Source: Agaribacillus aureus
GTDB taxonomy: Bacteria > Bacteroidota > Bacteroidia > Cytophagales > Cyclobacteriaceae
Assembly: GCA_030442055.1 (NCBI GenBank)
Contig: JAUJEB010000012.1
Coordinates: 117,716-181,715, forward strand
Direction: 5' to 3'
DNA: 64,000 nucleotides
This document shows positions 1 to 9,234 of this stretch, one piece after another. Positions within the stretch are counted from its first letter, which is position 1, and the number at the start of each line of letters is the position of its first letter. The notes under the pieces are model-generated. The model searched no databases, had not been told where the DNA came from, and saw only the letters and a program-made list of their open reading frames with translations. Position numbers and translations under genes: made by a program.

Positions 1-2169
1 AGAAAAGGCTTTTTGGCGCCAGGGCAATCCGTGAAAATGCAGGACCTGGATATAACGCTTTCCTACGGTTCTGTGCCCATAACGGTTCCCTTCTCATTGG
101 GACTTGATGACTTTGAGCTCATTCGCTACCCGGGCTCCAGCAGTCCGTCCTCTTACGCCAGCCAGGTCACCATCTTCGACCAGGAGACGGAAATTCCTTA
201 TCGTATTTTTATGAATAATGTGCTCGATTATGGAGGCTACCGGTTTTTTCAGGCGTCTTATGACTCAGATGAAAAAGGTACGGTGCTTTCAGTTAATCAC
301 GATCGCTGGGGCACCTGGGTGAGCTATTTAGGTTATTTGCTGATGGGGTTGGGGATGTTTTGGACGCTGTTTGGAAGAGGCTCCCGGTTTGTTTTGATTA
401 ACAAGGAATTAAAAAAATTAAGACTGGACAAACCGGTGGTTGCGCTTTTGCTCTTATCGACGATTTTGGTTTTTCCAGCCAAAGCCGATGATGGATTGCG
501 GGAGAACCTGGCGGAAAAAATAACGAAACAACATATTGATTTAAAACACGCTGCTAATTTCGGCAGGTTGATGGTCCAGGACCTTGATGGCCGGATAAAA
601 CCGTTAAATACCCTGGCTTCGGAATTTTTGAGGAAGTTATCGAGAAAACCGTATTTTAGGTATGAGGGGATCACCCTTGACGCCAATCAAACCTTTTTGG
701 CCATACACGCCGACCCTGAGGCATGGCAAAATATTCCCCTCATTAAAATAGACCAAAAGAAAGGAGGGAAGTTATTTGAAGATATGAAGGTTACCCGGCA
801 GGGATTGGTAAGCTTTAACATGCTCTTGGATAACAACGGGAATTATTTATTGCAGGAGAAAGTGGAGCTTGCCAATGCTAAAAAACCGGCTGAACGAAAT
901 GAATTTGACAAGGAAATGTTGTTGGTTGATGAACGTTTCAATATTTTGTTTAATATCTTCTCCGGCCATTACCTGAAGGTTTTTCCAAAAAGAGATGACA
1001 ATACTAAAACCTGGTACAGCCATTCCCATGACTTTAACGATTTCCCGGAAGAAGATGCAAAATTTGCCCAAAATATTCTGCCTATTTACTTTGAAGATAT
1101 CGAACACGGTCGCACCACCGGCGACTGGGCCGAGGCGGAAAGTAAATTGAACTATATAAAATTATACCAGGATGTATTGGCCAAAGACATCATTCCTGGT
1201 GAGACAAGGGTGGAGGCGGAATTATTATACAACCGGCTCAATTTGAATTTCTGGTTATTTCAGGCCTTTTGGACCCTTGGTTTTTTGTTGCTGGTGATGG
1301 CAGTGGCCAGGATATTTTCGAATCGGAAATGGCTGCTTTATAGCCTGAATATTTGTGTGATACTTTCGCTTATTGCCTTTATCACCTTTGGTTTAAACAT
1401 TATTTTAAGATGGTATGTCTCCCAGCATGCGCCATGGAGTAATGGCTATGAAATGATTGTTTTTGTGAGTTGGATGTTGCTGCTTTGCGGGTTTTTAACC
1501 CATGGCAAGTCCGACTTTGCTTTACCGCTGGCCACGCTGTTTTCAGGCACCTTGCTTTTTGTCAGTTACCTGGATTGGCTGAGCCCGGAAATTACCAACT
1601 TAATGCCGGTCTTAAAATCCTATTGGTTAAAAATACACGTCGCCACGATAGTCAGCAGTTACGCGCCATTGGCGTTGTCCGCTTTGTTGGGGCTTACCGC
1701 TTTGATATTAATGATTTTTAAAAGTGGCCAGAGATCGGCTGAGATCACCTTCCGGATCAAAGAACTGACTTACATCAATGAAATATCAATGACTATCGGT
1801 TTGTTTTTGCTGGCGGTAGGCACATTTCTGGGAGGTATTTGGGCCAATGAATCCTGGGGACGTTATTGGGCATGGGACCCCAAGGAAACCTGGGCGTTGA
1901 TCAGTATCATTGTGTATGCGGCTGTATTGCACCTGAGATTCATTCCGGCACTGCGAAATGCCTATACGCTGAATCTTGCGAGTGTATTTGCGTTTGCCTC
2001 TATTGTGATGACTTCATTTGGTGTCAACTATTATTTATCAGGTCTGCATTCCTACGCCGCCGGAGATCCGTTGCCCATTCCAAAATTTATTTATGTAGTT
2101 ACTGCTTTTGTCATATTGGTAGGTATTGTCGCTTATGCTAAAACCCAAAAAAATAAGGTCTTGTCATAG
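1..2169 (+). CDS. ccsA: Fused ResB/CcsA cytochrome c biogenesis protein (5' truncated)
   Basis: The frame is open to the first base of the window, so only the last ~722 residues are present; fused ResB-CcsA proteins of Bacteroidota are usually about 1,000 residues. The N-terminal part is ResB-like with one membrane span near residue 105 and another near 145. The C-terminal ~300 residues form the multi-span CcsA domain with the heme-handling WWD motif (WGRYWAWDPKETW) in an external loop. The family (cytochrome c maturation system II) exports heme and ligates it to c-type apocytochromes on the outer face of the inner membrane. Family call is secure; the true start lies upstream. Confidence 0.93.
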   Translation, partial: RKGFLAPGQSVKMQDLDITLSYGSVPITVPFSLGLDDFELIRYPGSSSPSSYASQVTIFDQETEIPYRIFMNNVLDYGGYRFFQASYDSDEKGTVLSVNHDRWGTWVSYLGYLLMGLGMFWTLFGRGSRFVLINKELKKLRLDKPVVALLLLSTILVFPAKADDGLRENLAEKITKQHIDLKHAANFGRLMVQDLDGRIKPLNTLASEFLRKLSRKPYFRYEGITLDANQTFLAIHADPEAWQNIPLIKIDQKKGGKLFEDMKVTRQGLVSFNMLLDNNGNYLLQEKVELANAKKPAERNEFDKEMLLVDERFNILFNIFSGHYLKVFPKRDDNTKTWYSHSHDFNDFPEEDAKFAQNILPIYFEDIEHGRTTGDWAEAESKLNYIKLYQDVLAKDIIPGETRVEAELLYNRLNLNFWLFQAFWTLGFLLLVMAVARIFSNRKWLLYSLNICVILSLIAFITFGLNIILRWYVSQHAPWSNGYEMIVFVSWMLLLCGFLTHGKSDFALPLATLFSGTLLFVSYLDWLSPEITNLMPVLKSYWLKIHVATIVSSYAPLALSALLGLTALILMIFKSGQRSAEITFRIKELTYINEISMTIGLFLLAVGTFLGGIWANESWGRYWAWDPKETWALISIIVYAAVLHLRFIPALRNAYTLNLASVFAFASIVMTSFGVNYYLSGLHSYAAGDPLPIPKFIYVVTAFVILVGIVAYAKTQKNKVLS

Positions 2170-2214
2170 TCCTTGTTGATATGGGAAAAGGGTATTAAGC
2201 CTATCACCGCCGGC

Positions 2215-2628
2215 TTATAAAAATAAGAATGGAAGTGAAGCAAACAGCCCTATGACTGATAAAAAGCCGACATGCGGGGCAGTACCACTCGGTACATTGC
2301 TGACAATATCAACATTACCACCGGCAACTACCATCACATTAAACAATTCATTGTGCGATTCCCGGCCCCAGGTTTGTTTTGATATAATTCTGACATTTTG
2401 TTTCCCCACAGGCACTGAATCCAGCTCCAGGCTTCGAAAGGTCTTTCCAGCGATCACCAGGCTGTCGTTTATGGAAACATAAACATTCCTGATGGTTCTT
2501 GTACCGGTAATGGTGACTTTGCATGTCCTTACCGGATTGGGTGTTGATTGGGCAGGTAGCGTTGAGACCAGGCGTGGAGCACAAGCTGTCGAAAGTACCG
2601 TTAGCAAAGACAGCACAAACCATTTCAT
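2215..2628 (-). CDS. Small putative lipoprotein, function unknown
   Basis: 137 residues with a lipoprotein signal (hydrophobic stretch then LSTAC, Cys16). The body is beta-rich with a TITGTRTIRNVYVSIND segment and ends in a hydrophobic stretch (VGFLSVIGLFASLPFLFL) that may be a second membrane anchor. No family recognised. The ATG overlaps the stop of the upstream DoxX gene by 4 bases, so the two are very likely co-translated and the protein acts in the envelope. Confidence 0.7.
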   Translation of the reverse strand: MKWFVLSLLTVLSTACAPRLVSTLPAQSTPNPVRTCKVTITGTRTIRNVYVSINDSLVIAGKTFRSLELDSVPVGKQNVRIISKQTWGRESHNELFNVMVVAGGNVDIVSNVPSGTAPHVGFLSVIGLFASLPFLFL

Positions 2629-3047
2629 TTTTTTATGGCCTTTAAAATCAGGGAATCAATGGCGTACTTTCCGGCTCCTGAAATAAATAACCCCGAGGCA
2701 ATAAGTAAAAAGACTGCTGCCAATTCTTTAACGTTAAACGGGTCACTGGCATGAACAATGAAAAGCGCCACGGCCATGGTAATAATCATTAAAAAAAGAA
2801 AAAAACGCGTAAGAAGACCAAGCATGACTGCTATTCCTCCAAAAAACTCAGCAATAACCACCAAAGTGAGTGACAGGAAAGGCCCAAGACCTATCGGGTC
2901 CGGAAATTGAGTTGAATATTGTTCAAAGTTAAGAAGTTTACCCAGGCCATGATGAACCATAAAAGCCCCAAGTGTAACTCTGATAATTAGTAATGACCAA
3001 TCGGCCTGGTTATTTCGCTGTGATAGTAAGTATTGTAGTATTCTCAT
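2625..3047 (-). CDS. DoxX family membrane protein
   Basis: 140 residues with four predicted membrane spans, the usual size and shape of DoxX proteins. Typical motifs are the first-span RVTLGAFMVHHGLGKL and the AEFFGGIAVMLGLLTR stretch. DoxX relatives are inner-membrane proteins linked to quinone/thiol redox homeostasis, but no specific substrate can be read here. First gene of a two-gene minus-strand unit with the small lipoprotein; the AraC-type gene at 3113-3868 lies just upstream in the same direction with a 65-bp gap. Confidence 0.88.
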   Translation of the reverse strand: MRILQYLLSQRNNQADWSLLIIRVTLGAFMVHHGLGKLLNFEQYSTQFPDPIGLGPFLSLTLVVIAEFFGGIAVMLGLLTRFFLFLMIITMAVALFIVHASDPFNVKELAAVFLLIASGLFISGAGKYAIDSLILKAIKK

Positions 3048-3112
3048 AGATTTAAAATTGTTTATGCAAAGAACGTCTAAGGTTAACAGACAAAATTGTA
3101 CAGAATTAACCC

Positions 3113-3868
3113 TTAGTGGTTAACGTTTACTTTGCGGAATTGCCCGGGCGTTACCCCACAAAATTGCTTGAAAACCCTGATGAAATGTGCCTGATCGTAA
3201 AATCCCGCATCCAGACCAATGTGGGTAAGGTTTGCCTTACCGGCTTTTTTCAGTAACTGAATGGCATAGTTCACTTGTTTTAATTTAATAAATTCTCCCG
3301 GCGTAAGCAGATAGTTTTTTTTGAATTTCCGGATGAAACTTTTTTGTGAGATAGGCAAAGACAGATTGAAATTTTTTAAAGCGCCTTTTTGCAGGAATGC
3401 GGCCGAAACATGGTTTTCAAATTTTAGCAAATCCCGGTCTATACCGGCTCCCTGAAATAGTTGCAATAAATGGTGTTCCACCATTTTAAAATTGGGTATG
3501 GGTGATTCTATTAAATAATCAAATAAGACATTTGAAACCGTGGCCATCGAATCAGTCCCTAATTTATGGATGAGTATACCATAACAGAAAGGCTTTAGAA
3601 TTAAGCCAACGGTACAGTATTTTCCAGATACCAATGTCTGAAATGGAGCGGTTTTTAAGCCTGAAATTGTATAACGGTTGTATTTATGGATGTTATTGAA
3701 TACGTTCTGTCCTTTCACCTGAAACTGCTCTCCATAATTGAAAATTAATTCGGTAAAAAGGGGAGCATGGTCTTCTGATTGTAAATTAAGTTCCCTGGCC
3801 TTTCCCACCCACATGATATCGATAAATTGATTTAATGGCGATGGCGGAATGTGCGTGATTTCGTTCAT
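3113..3868 (-). CDS. AraC family transcriptional regulator
   Basis: 251 residues. The N-terminal ~150 residues resemble the DUF6597-type sensing domain common in Bacteroidota AraC proteins (starts HIPPSPLNQFIDIMW). The C-terminal ~100 residues hold two helix-turn-helix units, the second with the signature HIGLDAGFYDQAHFIRVFKQ and PGQFRK ending. Same strand and 65 bp upstream of the DoxX gene, which is a plausible target. The intergenic stretch upstream of its ATG contains nested inverted repeats (3887-3950). Confidence 0.9.
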   Translation of the reverse strand: MNEITHIPPSPLNQFIDIMWVGKARELNLQSEDHAPLFTELIFNYGEQFQVKGQNVFNNIHKYNRYTISGLKTAPFQTLVSGKYCTVGLILKPFCYGILIHKLGTDSMATVSNVLFDYLIESPIPNFKMVEHHLLQLFQGAGIDRDLLKFENHVSAAFLQKGALKNFNLSLPISQKSFIRKFKKNYLLTPGEFIKLKQVNYAIQLLKKAGKANLTHIGLDAGFYDQAHFIRVFKQFCGVTPGQFRKVNVNH

Positions 3869-3886
3869 GCGATATTAAGAAGTGAA

Positions 3887-3950
3887 TTAAAATACTTGAC
3901 TTTCACAGTGAGGTCCGCTGAAAGCCCAGCGCTTAAAGGTAGTATTTTAA
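3887..3950. repeat. Nested inverted repeats upstream of AraC gene
   Basis: Perfect 10-bp arms TTAAAATACT (3887-3896) and AGTATTTTAA (3941-3950) enclose a second perfect pair CTTTCA (3900-3905) and TGAAAG (3919-3924). Located 19 bp upstream of the AraC start codon. It could be an operator, a cruciform or a small dispersed element. Confidence 0.5.
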
Positions 3951-4008
3951 AAACTACGAAACTTTTTTAACCCGGATTGTAACAGATCGGTTGCCTCCGA
4001 GGTGGCTG

Positions 4009-5643
4009 TCACTTATCCCAATGGGCATCTACTACTTTTTGAATTTCAGGGAAATCGGCGTCATTTTCCTTGACTTGCGCTCTGAGCTGTTTTAGCCTGG
4101 TTTTTAAATCTGCAATGATAGGTGCATATTTATCGTCTCCATACCGGTTGTCCATTTCCTCAGGGTCGTTTTTTAAATCGTAAAATTCCCATGCCGGAGG
4201 CGTCTCAAAGTCCGACATGGATGCGGGGTTATGTGCCCATTGCTGGGCGTCTGTGTTGCGGACTTTATAATCCCGGCCATAGAAGAAAATAAGTTTGTAA
4301 TCTTTGGTTCTGATACCAAAATGAGCTGGATTGTTGTGCTTATGTGCCATATGCATCCAGTAGCGGTAATAAGTTTCCTGTTGCCACCCTTCGGGCTCTA
4401 TACCGGTTTCCAATATTTTTTTAAAGCTCGACCCCTGCATGTAATCTGGCACTGTCCCCCCCGCCAGTTCGATCATGGTAGGGGCAAAGTCCGTGTTGTT
4501 TACAATAGCGTCAGCGCGGATGCCGCGCTTGATCATTTTTGGATACCGCACCAAAAACGGCATACGCATTGACTCTTCATACATCCACCTTTTATCAATG
4601 TAGTCATGCTCTCCTAACATAAAACCTTGATCACCAGTATAAATGATGATGGTATTATCCATGATCCCTTCTTTTTCGAGGTAATCAAAAATGCGCTTAA
4701 CATTATCATCTACGCCTTTTACACATCTCAAATATCGTTTTAAGTATTCCTGATAGGCCAGGCTTTTATATTCGGGATCGGGGATGGCCGGATCTATTTC
4801 CATGTGCATGCCCATGTTCCGGATGACGTTTCTATGACCTATGGAGGAGCCGATGGTATCGGTGAGTGAATTGTTTTCTCCTCTCGTTCCTACTGATCCG
4901 TTGTTACCATTGTACCACATATTGGCCGGTTCGGGGATTTCCACATCTTCGAGATAGTCCTTGTACCGGGGAGCGAATTCGAAGAAATCATGAGGGGCCT
5001 TAAAGTGATGCATCAGGAAAAACGGCTTGGATTTATCACGCTTGTTCATGAGCCAGTCCAGGGAGATATCGGTAATTATATCAGAAGAATGTCCATCATA
5101 TTGTGTTGTGCTTACCTCGCGGACCAAACCTTCCTCAAATTTGATTTCTTCCTTTTTATCGCCTTCACGGCCGTAGAGTGTGGGGTTGAAATAATTTCCC
5201 TGACCGGGAAGTACATTATAATAATCAAAAGCCTCCGGCGCATATTTTAGGTGCCATTTGCCGATCATGGCGGTCTCATAGCCAAGCTTTTTTATTTCGT
5301 GGGCGAGGTATTGATTGTCAGGTTTTAACTTCCCACTCAGATCATACACCCCATTTACCTGTCCGTACTGACCGGTCATAATGCTGGCCCTTGATGGTGT
5401 GCAGATGGAATTAGTGCAGAAAGCATTTTCAAACAAGATGCCTTCATTGGCCAATCTATCAATGGTAGGCGTGGGGTTGAGCCGTGCCAAACGACTGCCG
5501 TAAACACCAAAGGCCTGCGTCGTATGATCGTCGGACATAATAAATAAGATGTTGGGTTGCTCAACGGCCGGTTTTTTTTCGCAGGATGAAAATACGGCAA
5601 GGACAAACAAGAAGGCCGGGAGTAGGTGGAATGTCTTACACAT
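4009..5643 (-). CDS. Type I sulfatase, lipoprotein (S1 family)
   Basis: 544 residues with a lipoprotein signal (VFSSC, Cys21). The sulfatase domain starts at NILFIMSDDH; the two Asp are calcium ligands (about 38-39). The formylglycine signature CTPSRASIMTG gives the convertible Cys81. Further metal/active-site segments are GKWH and TGDQGFMLGEHDY near the middle. The family hydrolyses sulfate esters of carbohydrates; the signal suggests surface or periplasmic action. With the adjacent second sulfatase and fucosidase on the same strand it forms a glycan-degradation group. The exact sulfate position cannot be read; no sulfatase-maturing enzyme gene is in the window. Confidence 0.93.
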   Translation of the reverse strand: MCKTFHLLPAFLFVLAVFSSCEKKPAVEQPNILFIMSDDHTTQAFGVYGSRLARLNPTPTIDRLANEGILFENAFCTNSICTPSRASIMTGQYGQVNGVYDLSGKLKPDNQYLAHEIKKLGYETAMIGKWHLKYAPEAFDYYNVLPGQGNYFNPTLYGREGDKKEEIKFEEGLVREVSTTQYDGHSSDIITDISLDWLMNKRDKSKPFFLMHHFKAPHDFFEFAPRYKDYLEDVEIPEPANMWYNGNNGSVGTRGENNSLTDTIGSSIGHRNVIRNMGMHMEIDPAIPDPEYKSLAYQEYLKRYLRCVKGVDDNVKRIFDYLEKEGIMDNTIIIYTGDQGFMLGEHDYIDKRWMYEESMRMPFLVRYPKMIKRGIRADAIVNNTDFAPTMIELAGGTVPDYMQGSSFKKILETGIEPEGWQQETYYRYWMHMAHKHNNPAHFGIRTKDYKLIFFYGRDYKVRNTDAQQWAHNPASMSDFETPPAWEFYDLKNDPEEMDNRYGDDKYAPIIADLKTRLKQLRAQVKENDADFPEIQKVVDAHWDK

Positions 5644-5691
5644 TTTTTTAGTGTTGATTTCAGGGGAAAGTAAACATATTTTTTATGATAA

Positions 5692-5703
5692 AAAAGTACT
5701 TTT
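5692..5703. promoter_or_regulatory. 12-bp palindrome upstream of sulfatase
   Basis: AAAAGTACTTTT is a perfect 12-bp palindrome about 49 bp upstream of the sulfatase start at 5643, and GTAC recurs 8 bp further. Possible operator; no matching regulator identified. Confidence 0.3.
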
Positions 5704-5782
5704 CAGTACCATCGCCAGGATCGGCCGTAATGGTTTGCGTACTTAACTTGCTAACCTTTTAATTGCTTTAAAAGGATAACGG

Positions 5783-7252
5783 TCATTGACTCACCTGCCC
5801 GTAAAGTTTTTCCATATCAAATTCAGGAGCATCAACATCTTTTCTCCATTGATACATGGTTTGTTTTAGTTCCTCCACTTTTTCAGGCTCACTTTGGGCC
5901 AGATCGTTTTCCTCCGAAGGATCTTCCTTGAGATTGAATAATCTGAAGTGATGCCTGTTGGGGGCATTAGGCATGTTGAAGTACTCTATGAGCTTCCAAT
6001 CGTCTTTTATAATACAACCGCCGGGCCAGGTTCTTTCGGTGGTATTGCCATAGTGAATCAGCGACAGGAACTTTAACCAGTTAAAAGACCTGTCGGGTAG
6101 TTTGGCATTAGCGTTTTTGAAAACCGGACTGAGATCTACGCCATCCAGGTTCTTGTTGTGATTGGCATCGCCCTTCACGCCTGTGATAGAAAGAAGCGTG
6201 GGGTAAATATCCCAACCGGCGACACGCTCATTACTCACAGTACCGGGCTCGACGACCCCCGGCCAGCGGACAAACATGGGAACCCGCGTTCCGCCTTCAT
6301 AAAACATGCCTTTCCCTCCGCGAAGGGGATAGTTCTTGGTAATATTCGAATAAAGCGCTCCTCCGTTATCGCTCATGAATATGACAATCGTATTTTCGGT
6401 AAGATTATTATTATCCAGCGCTTTCAGCACCCGGCCGACCCCTTCATCAAAGTGTTCGATCAGCGCCGCATAGGTGGCATTGCGGTGCTTGTGCTCCGGG
6501 GTGATTAAATCCCGGTATTTTTTTACTTTTTCTTCTTTGGCCTGAAGCGGAGTATGTACCGCGTAGTACCATAAGTTTAAAAAGAAGGGTTTTTTGCTGT
6601 CTTTCTGCTGGCTGATAAATTTAGCTGCCTCCGTAGACAGGGCTTCCGTGAGATGCTCCCCGGAAGAATAGGCTTCCAGGTCGGGGACAGCTGCCTTGGT
6701 ATCTTTCTCATTTTTATGGGTATCGCTTTTGAAAGGATAGAAATAGCTTCCGGGGCAACAAAAATCATTAGAAGCGATATCTACATCGAACCCCCTGTTT
6801 CGAGGACCATTGTCGCCGGTTCCAATATGCCATTTTCCGATGTGGGCGGTTGTGTAGCCGCCCTCCTGTAAAGCATTGCCGATGGTAACCTCTTCTGCAG
6901 GCATTTCTATGCCCGGGCCCGTTACGCCCCCTAAACTTCCGTGGCTCACCGCCTTTAACCTGGTCGGTGTCTTTCCGGTTATGAGGGAAATGCGGCTGGG
7001 TTGGCAGGTCGCGTGGGAGGAATGGGCATGGGTAAAATACATGCTTTCCCTGGCCAGCTGATCGATGTTAGGTGTGCGGTACAGGTCGCTGCCGGTGAAG
7101 CTCAGATCGGCAAACCCCAGGTCATCTGCCAGGATAAATACAATGTTTGGTTGCTTTGGTTTTTGGGTGTTGTCATTTCCTTCCGGTTGTTGGCGTGGCG
7201 TACATTGTGCCATCAACAGGCAGCACACCATGCCAATTGTCGTCTTTTTCAT
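5783..7252 (-). CDS. Type I sulfatase, lipoprotein (arylsulfatase-like)
   Basis: 489 residues with a short lipoprotein signal (LLMAQC, Cys17). The domain opens with PNIVFILADDLGFADLSF, carrying the metal-binding Asp pair, and has the formylglycine core CQPSRISLITG (Cys83) followed by GKWHIG and MSDNGG. This architecture is closer to arylsulfatase A-type enzymes than its neighbour at 4009-5643, so the two probably remove different sulfates from one polysaccharide. Lies 139 bp downstream-facing of the other sulfatase and 63 bp from the fucosidase gene on the same strand, consistent with one transcription unit. Confidence 0.93.
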   Translation of the reverse strand: MKKTTIGMVCCLLMAQCTPRQQPEGNDNTQKPKQPNIVFILADDLGFADLSFTGSDLYRTPNIDQLARESMYFTHAHSSHATCQPSRISLITGKTPTRLKAVSHGSLGGVTGPGIEMPAEEVTIGNALQEGGYTTAHIGKWHIGTGDNGPRNRGFDVDIASNDFCCPGSYFYPFKSDTHKNEKDTKAAVPDLEAYSSGEHLTEALSTEAAKFISQQKDSKKPFFLNLWYYAVHTPLQAKEEKVKKYRDLITPEHKHRNATYAALIEHFDEGVGRVLKALDNNNLTENTIVIFMSDNGGALYSNITKNYPLRGGKGMFYEGGTRVPMFVRWPGVVEPGTVSNERVAGWDIYPTLLSITGVKGDANHNKNLDGVDLSPVFKNANAKLPDRSFNWLKFLSLIHYGNTTERTWPGGCIIKDDWKLIEYFNMPNAPNRHHFRLFNLKEDPSEENDLAQSEPEKVEELKQTMYQWRKDVDAPEFDMEKLYGQVSQ

Positions 7253-7315
7253 GTTATTTCGTAAATTTTAATACAAACCCTTTAAAAACCCGGGCTTGAT
7301 TTATAGTTATAATGC

Positions 7316-8788
7316 TTATTGATTGCCTTTAACAATTACCTCAGCCAGTGTCAGCGAGCCCTTTCCGTTTAATCGGATTTTTACAAAGCGGCCTTCCGTA
7401 TTTGGAATGGAAATGGTAACAGCGGGGTTGGGTGCCTGCTGTTGCAAAGCGCTCCAGACCATATTTCCGGCAGCATCCAGCAACGATACGGTAAAGTTAC
7501 TCAACTGCTTTGTGCCTGCATCAGTGCGGTTATAAATGGTGATTTCACGGACCGTATGGGTGTCTTGCAAATCCACTCTCCACCATGGTTTTTCCTCCTC
7601 CAGCGTCCAGGAAGTTTGCTCCATCATGGTGTTGCCTTCGATTACGCCGTCCACAGCAATTTCGGCCCTTGGATAGGCGCGTTTGTCGCGGATAAAGGTG
7701 TGGGTACTGGATTGGACGCACGGTTTCATGAAGGCCAGGTTTTCGGCTACCTCGTATTGATATCCCCAATTATCGCCCAGCGGTAAATCGGCGGGTTTCT
7801 CCCACACTTTCGCGAGTTCTTCAAGTCTGTCAATAGCGTCCTGATCGATACGGCCTGCTGGGTTAGGAGAGATGTTTAGTATGTATACCGAGTTATGAGA
7901 GTTGTAGCTATTTAATTTACCCAATAAATAATCGACACTTTTGCGTACGCGCATGTTGTTATTGTCATCCCACCACCAATCTATCTGCAAAAAATCCGAT
8001 GCCGCTGTCGGCCGAAGGTAATCCGGGTGATAGGGGTAGTCACGGCCGGCCGCATCAGCAAAAGGCACCTCGGCGTGGGAAAGGTTTGACTCGTAGGTAT
8101 GCGAGATTATCAGGCACTCGGGCTGTAACTTTTTGACCAGCGCTAATATTTCACCATAGTTAATGTCATCAAAGCTGGGTGTGGTCGGCCAGGTGCTCCA
8201 TCCGTCGAAGTTCATATAATCAATTTTTCCATAGTTGGTCAACAACTCGGTGATTTGGTTTTTTATAAACTGAACATCGTTCCCCGAAGTCACGCCATTG
8301 TTGATGTCGTGATGATAATCCAGCATGGAATAATAAAGTCCCACTTTCAAACCGGCATTCCTGAATGCTGTGGTAAACTCCCGGACGATGTCAGTAGTAT
8401 CGCCGGAGGAGGCTACATCGTAGTCCGTAAATTCACTGTCCCACAGGCAAAATCCGCCGTGATGTTTGGTGGTCAGCCACCCACCTTCCATTTTAGCCAA
8501 TTTGCAGACGTCGGCCCATTGTTTTACATCCAGGCCTGCGGGAGCGAACATAGCAGGGGGTTCGGTGCCCCGTGACCGCCCATGATGCTCTTCTTCATTC
8601 AGATTCTTAAAAGTGCACATGTTGTAGTGGAAATAAGCTTGAAACCGGGTGTTGACAAAATCATGTTGCAGCTCCGCCAGCGATTTACCTTTTATCTTTG
8701 AAATCTTCTTGGTTTCGGGAGTTTGATTAGAACAGGAAGGTAATGACCATAAAAAAGTGATGATTGACAGAATAATGATCAGTCTCAT
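7316..8788 (-). CDS. GH29 alpha-L-fucosidase with C-terminal F5/8C-type domain
   Basis: 490 residues, lipoprotein signal (LPSC, Cys19). Residues ~40-340 are the GH29 barrel: FHYNMCTF, LTTKHHGGFCLWDS and the segment MNFDGW, whose Asp195 is the expected catalytic nucleophile. Residues ~360-490 form a discoidin/F5-8C (CBM32-like) carbohydrate-binding domain, ending in GRFVKIRLNGKGSLTLAEV. GH29 enzymes release terminal alpha-L-fucose by a retaining mechanism. First gene of the minus-strand sulfatase group; its product would feed the fucose pathway at 48-52 kb. Linkage specificity is not readable. Confidence 0.92.
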   Translation of the reverse strand: MRLIIILSIITFLWSLPSCSNQTPETKKISKIKGKSLAELQHDFVNTRFQAYFHYNMCTFKNLNEEEHHGRSRGTEPPAMFAPAGLDVKQWADVCKLAKMEGGWLTTKHHGGFCLWDSEFTDYDVASSGDTTDIVREFTTAFRNAGLKVGLYYSMLDYHHDINNGVTSGNDVQFIKNQITELLTNYGKIDYMNFDGWSTWPTTPSFDDINYGEILALVKKLQPECLIISHTYESNLSHAEVPFADAAGRDYPYHPDYLRPTAASDFLQIDWWWDDNNNMRVRKSVDYLLGKLNSYNSHNSVYILNISPNPAGRIDQDAIDRLEELAKVWEKPADLPLGDNWGYQYEVAENLAFMKPCVQSSTHTFIRDKRAYPRAEIAVDGVIEGNTMMEQTSWTLEEEKPWWRVDLQDTHTVREITIYNRTDAGTKQLSNFTVSLLDAAGNMVWSALQQQAPNPAVTISIPNTEGRFVKIRLNGKGSLTLAEVIVKGNQ

Positions 8789-8858
8789 AAAAAAATCAAT
8801 GTTTGGGGATTAAAAATAATATGAAAGCGGGTTTACAGAGTAATGACTATTGTTTTGG

Positions 8859-8900
8859 CGGTTGCCCCTACAAATTTATTTCAATAAGTTCCGGTTGCCC
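8859..8900 (-). promoter_or_regulatory. Direct repeat flanking a possible promoter of the fucosidase gene
   Basis: The 9-mer CGGTTGCCC occurs at 8859-8867 and 8892-8900, 33 bp (about three helical turns) apart. Between the copies the minus strand has TAAATTTG (8871-8878), matching the Bacteroidota -7 element TAnnTTTG, about 83 bp from the fucosidase start. No clear -33 TTTG was found, so the promoter call is tentative. Confidence 0.35.
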
Positions 8901-9052
8901 TTGAAAAATTCATACCTCCTCACAGCTATTGCGAAGATACCTGTTTTTTGCCTGAATCAGCTGGAAGCAACTGTCTCTTAACCAATTAGTTGACCATACA
9001 ACAACCCGGTGTCAAATTTTAGTTTTTATCACCATTAGATTTTCTGAAATAG

Positions 9053-9074
9053 AAATACCGAGGTTTAGGTATTT
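9053..9074. promoter_or_regulatory. Palindromic operator candidate, distal copy
   Basis: AAATACC and GGTATTT form perfect 7-bp arms around an 8-bp spacer, followed by ACCCC. The same ACC-N8-GGT geometry and the downstream TTAGGTATTT-x-CCCC context recur at 11824-11843. Lies about 160 bp before the histidine kinase gene. Confidence 0.55.
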
Positions 9075-9205
9075 ACCCCTTGATTAATAAGTCATAGCTT
9101 CGTTTTACTGTGTAGGCAGCAATCTTAGCAAGGCAGCGGAAATGCAACCAATAGTTAAAACCTTCATTCGAATTAAGCATTAAATTATTTTGTCAAGGAA
9201 ATAAT

Positions 9206-9221
9206 ACCTAAATTATTAGGT
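9206..9221. promoter_or_regulatory. Palindromic operator candidate, proximal copy
   Basis: ACCTAA-ATTA-TTAGGT is a perfect 6-bp inverted repeat 13 bp before the histidine kinase ATG. It shares the ACCTAA/TTAGGT half-sites with 11824-11843, but the half-sites are 2 bp further apart. Suggests autoregulation of the two-component pair. Confidence 0.5.
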
Positions 9222-9234
9222 CAAATTCTCGGTT

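Larger units (their letters stand above)
8789..9234. other. Divergent intergenic region between fucosidase and histidine kinase
   Basis: 446 bp without a supported gene. It holds the CGGTTGCCC direct repeat on the fucosidase side and two palindromic elements (9053-9074 and 9206-9221) on the histidine kinase side. No RNA gene or mobile element was recognised. Confidence 0.6.
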
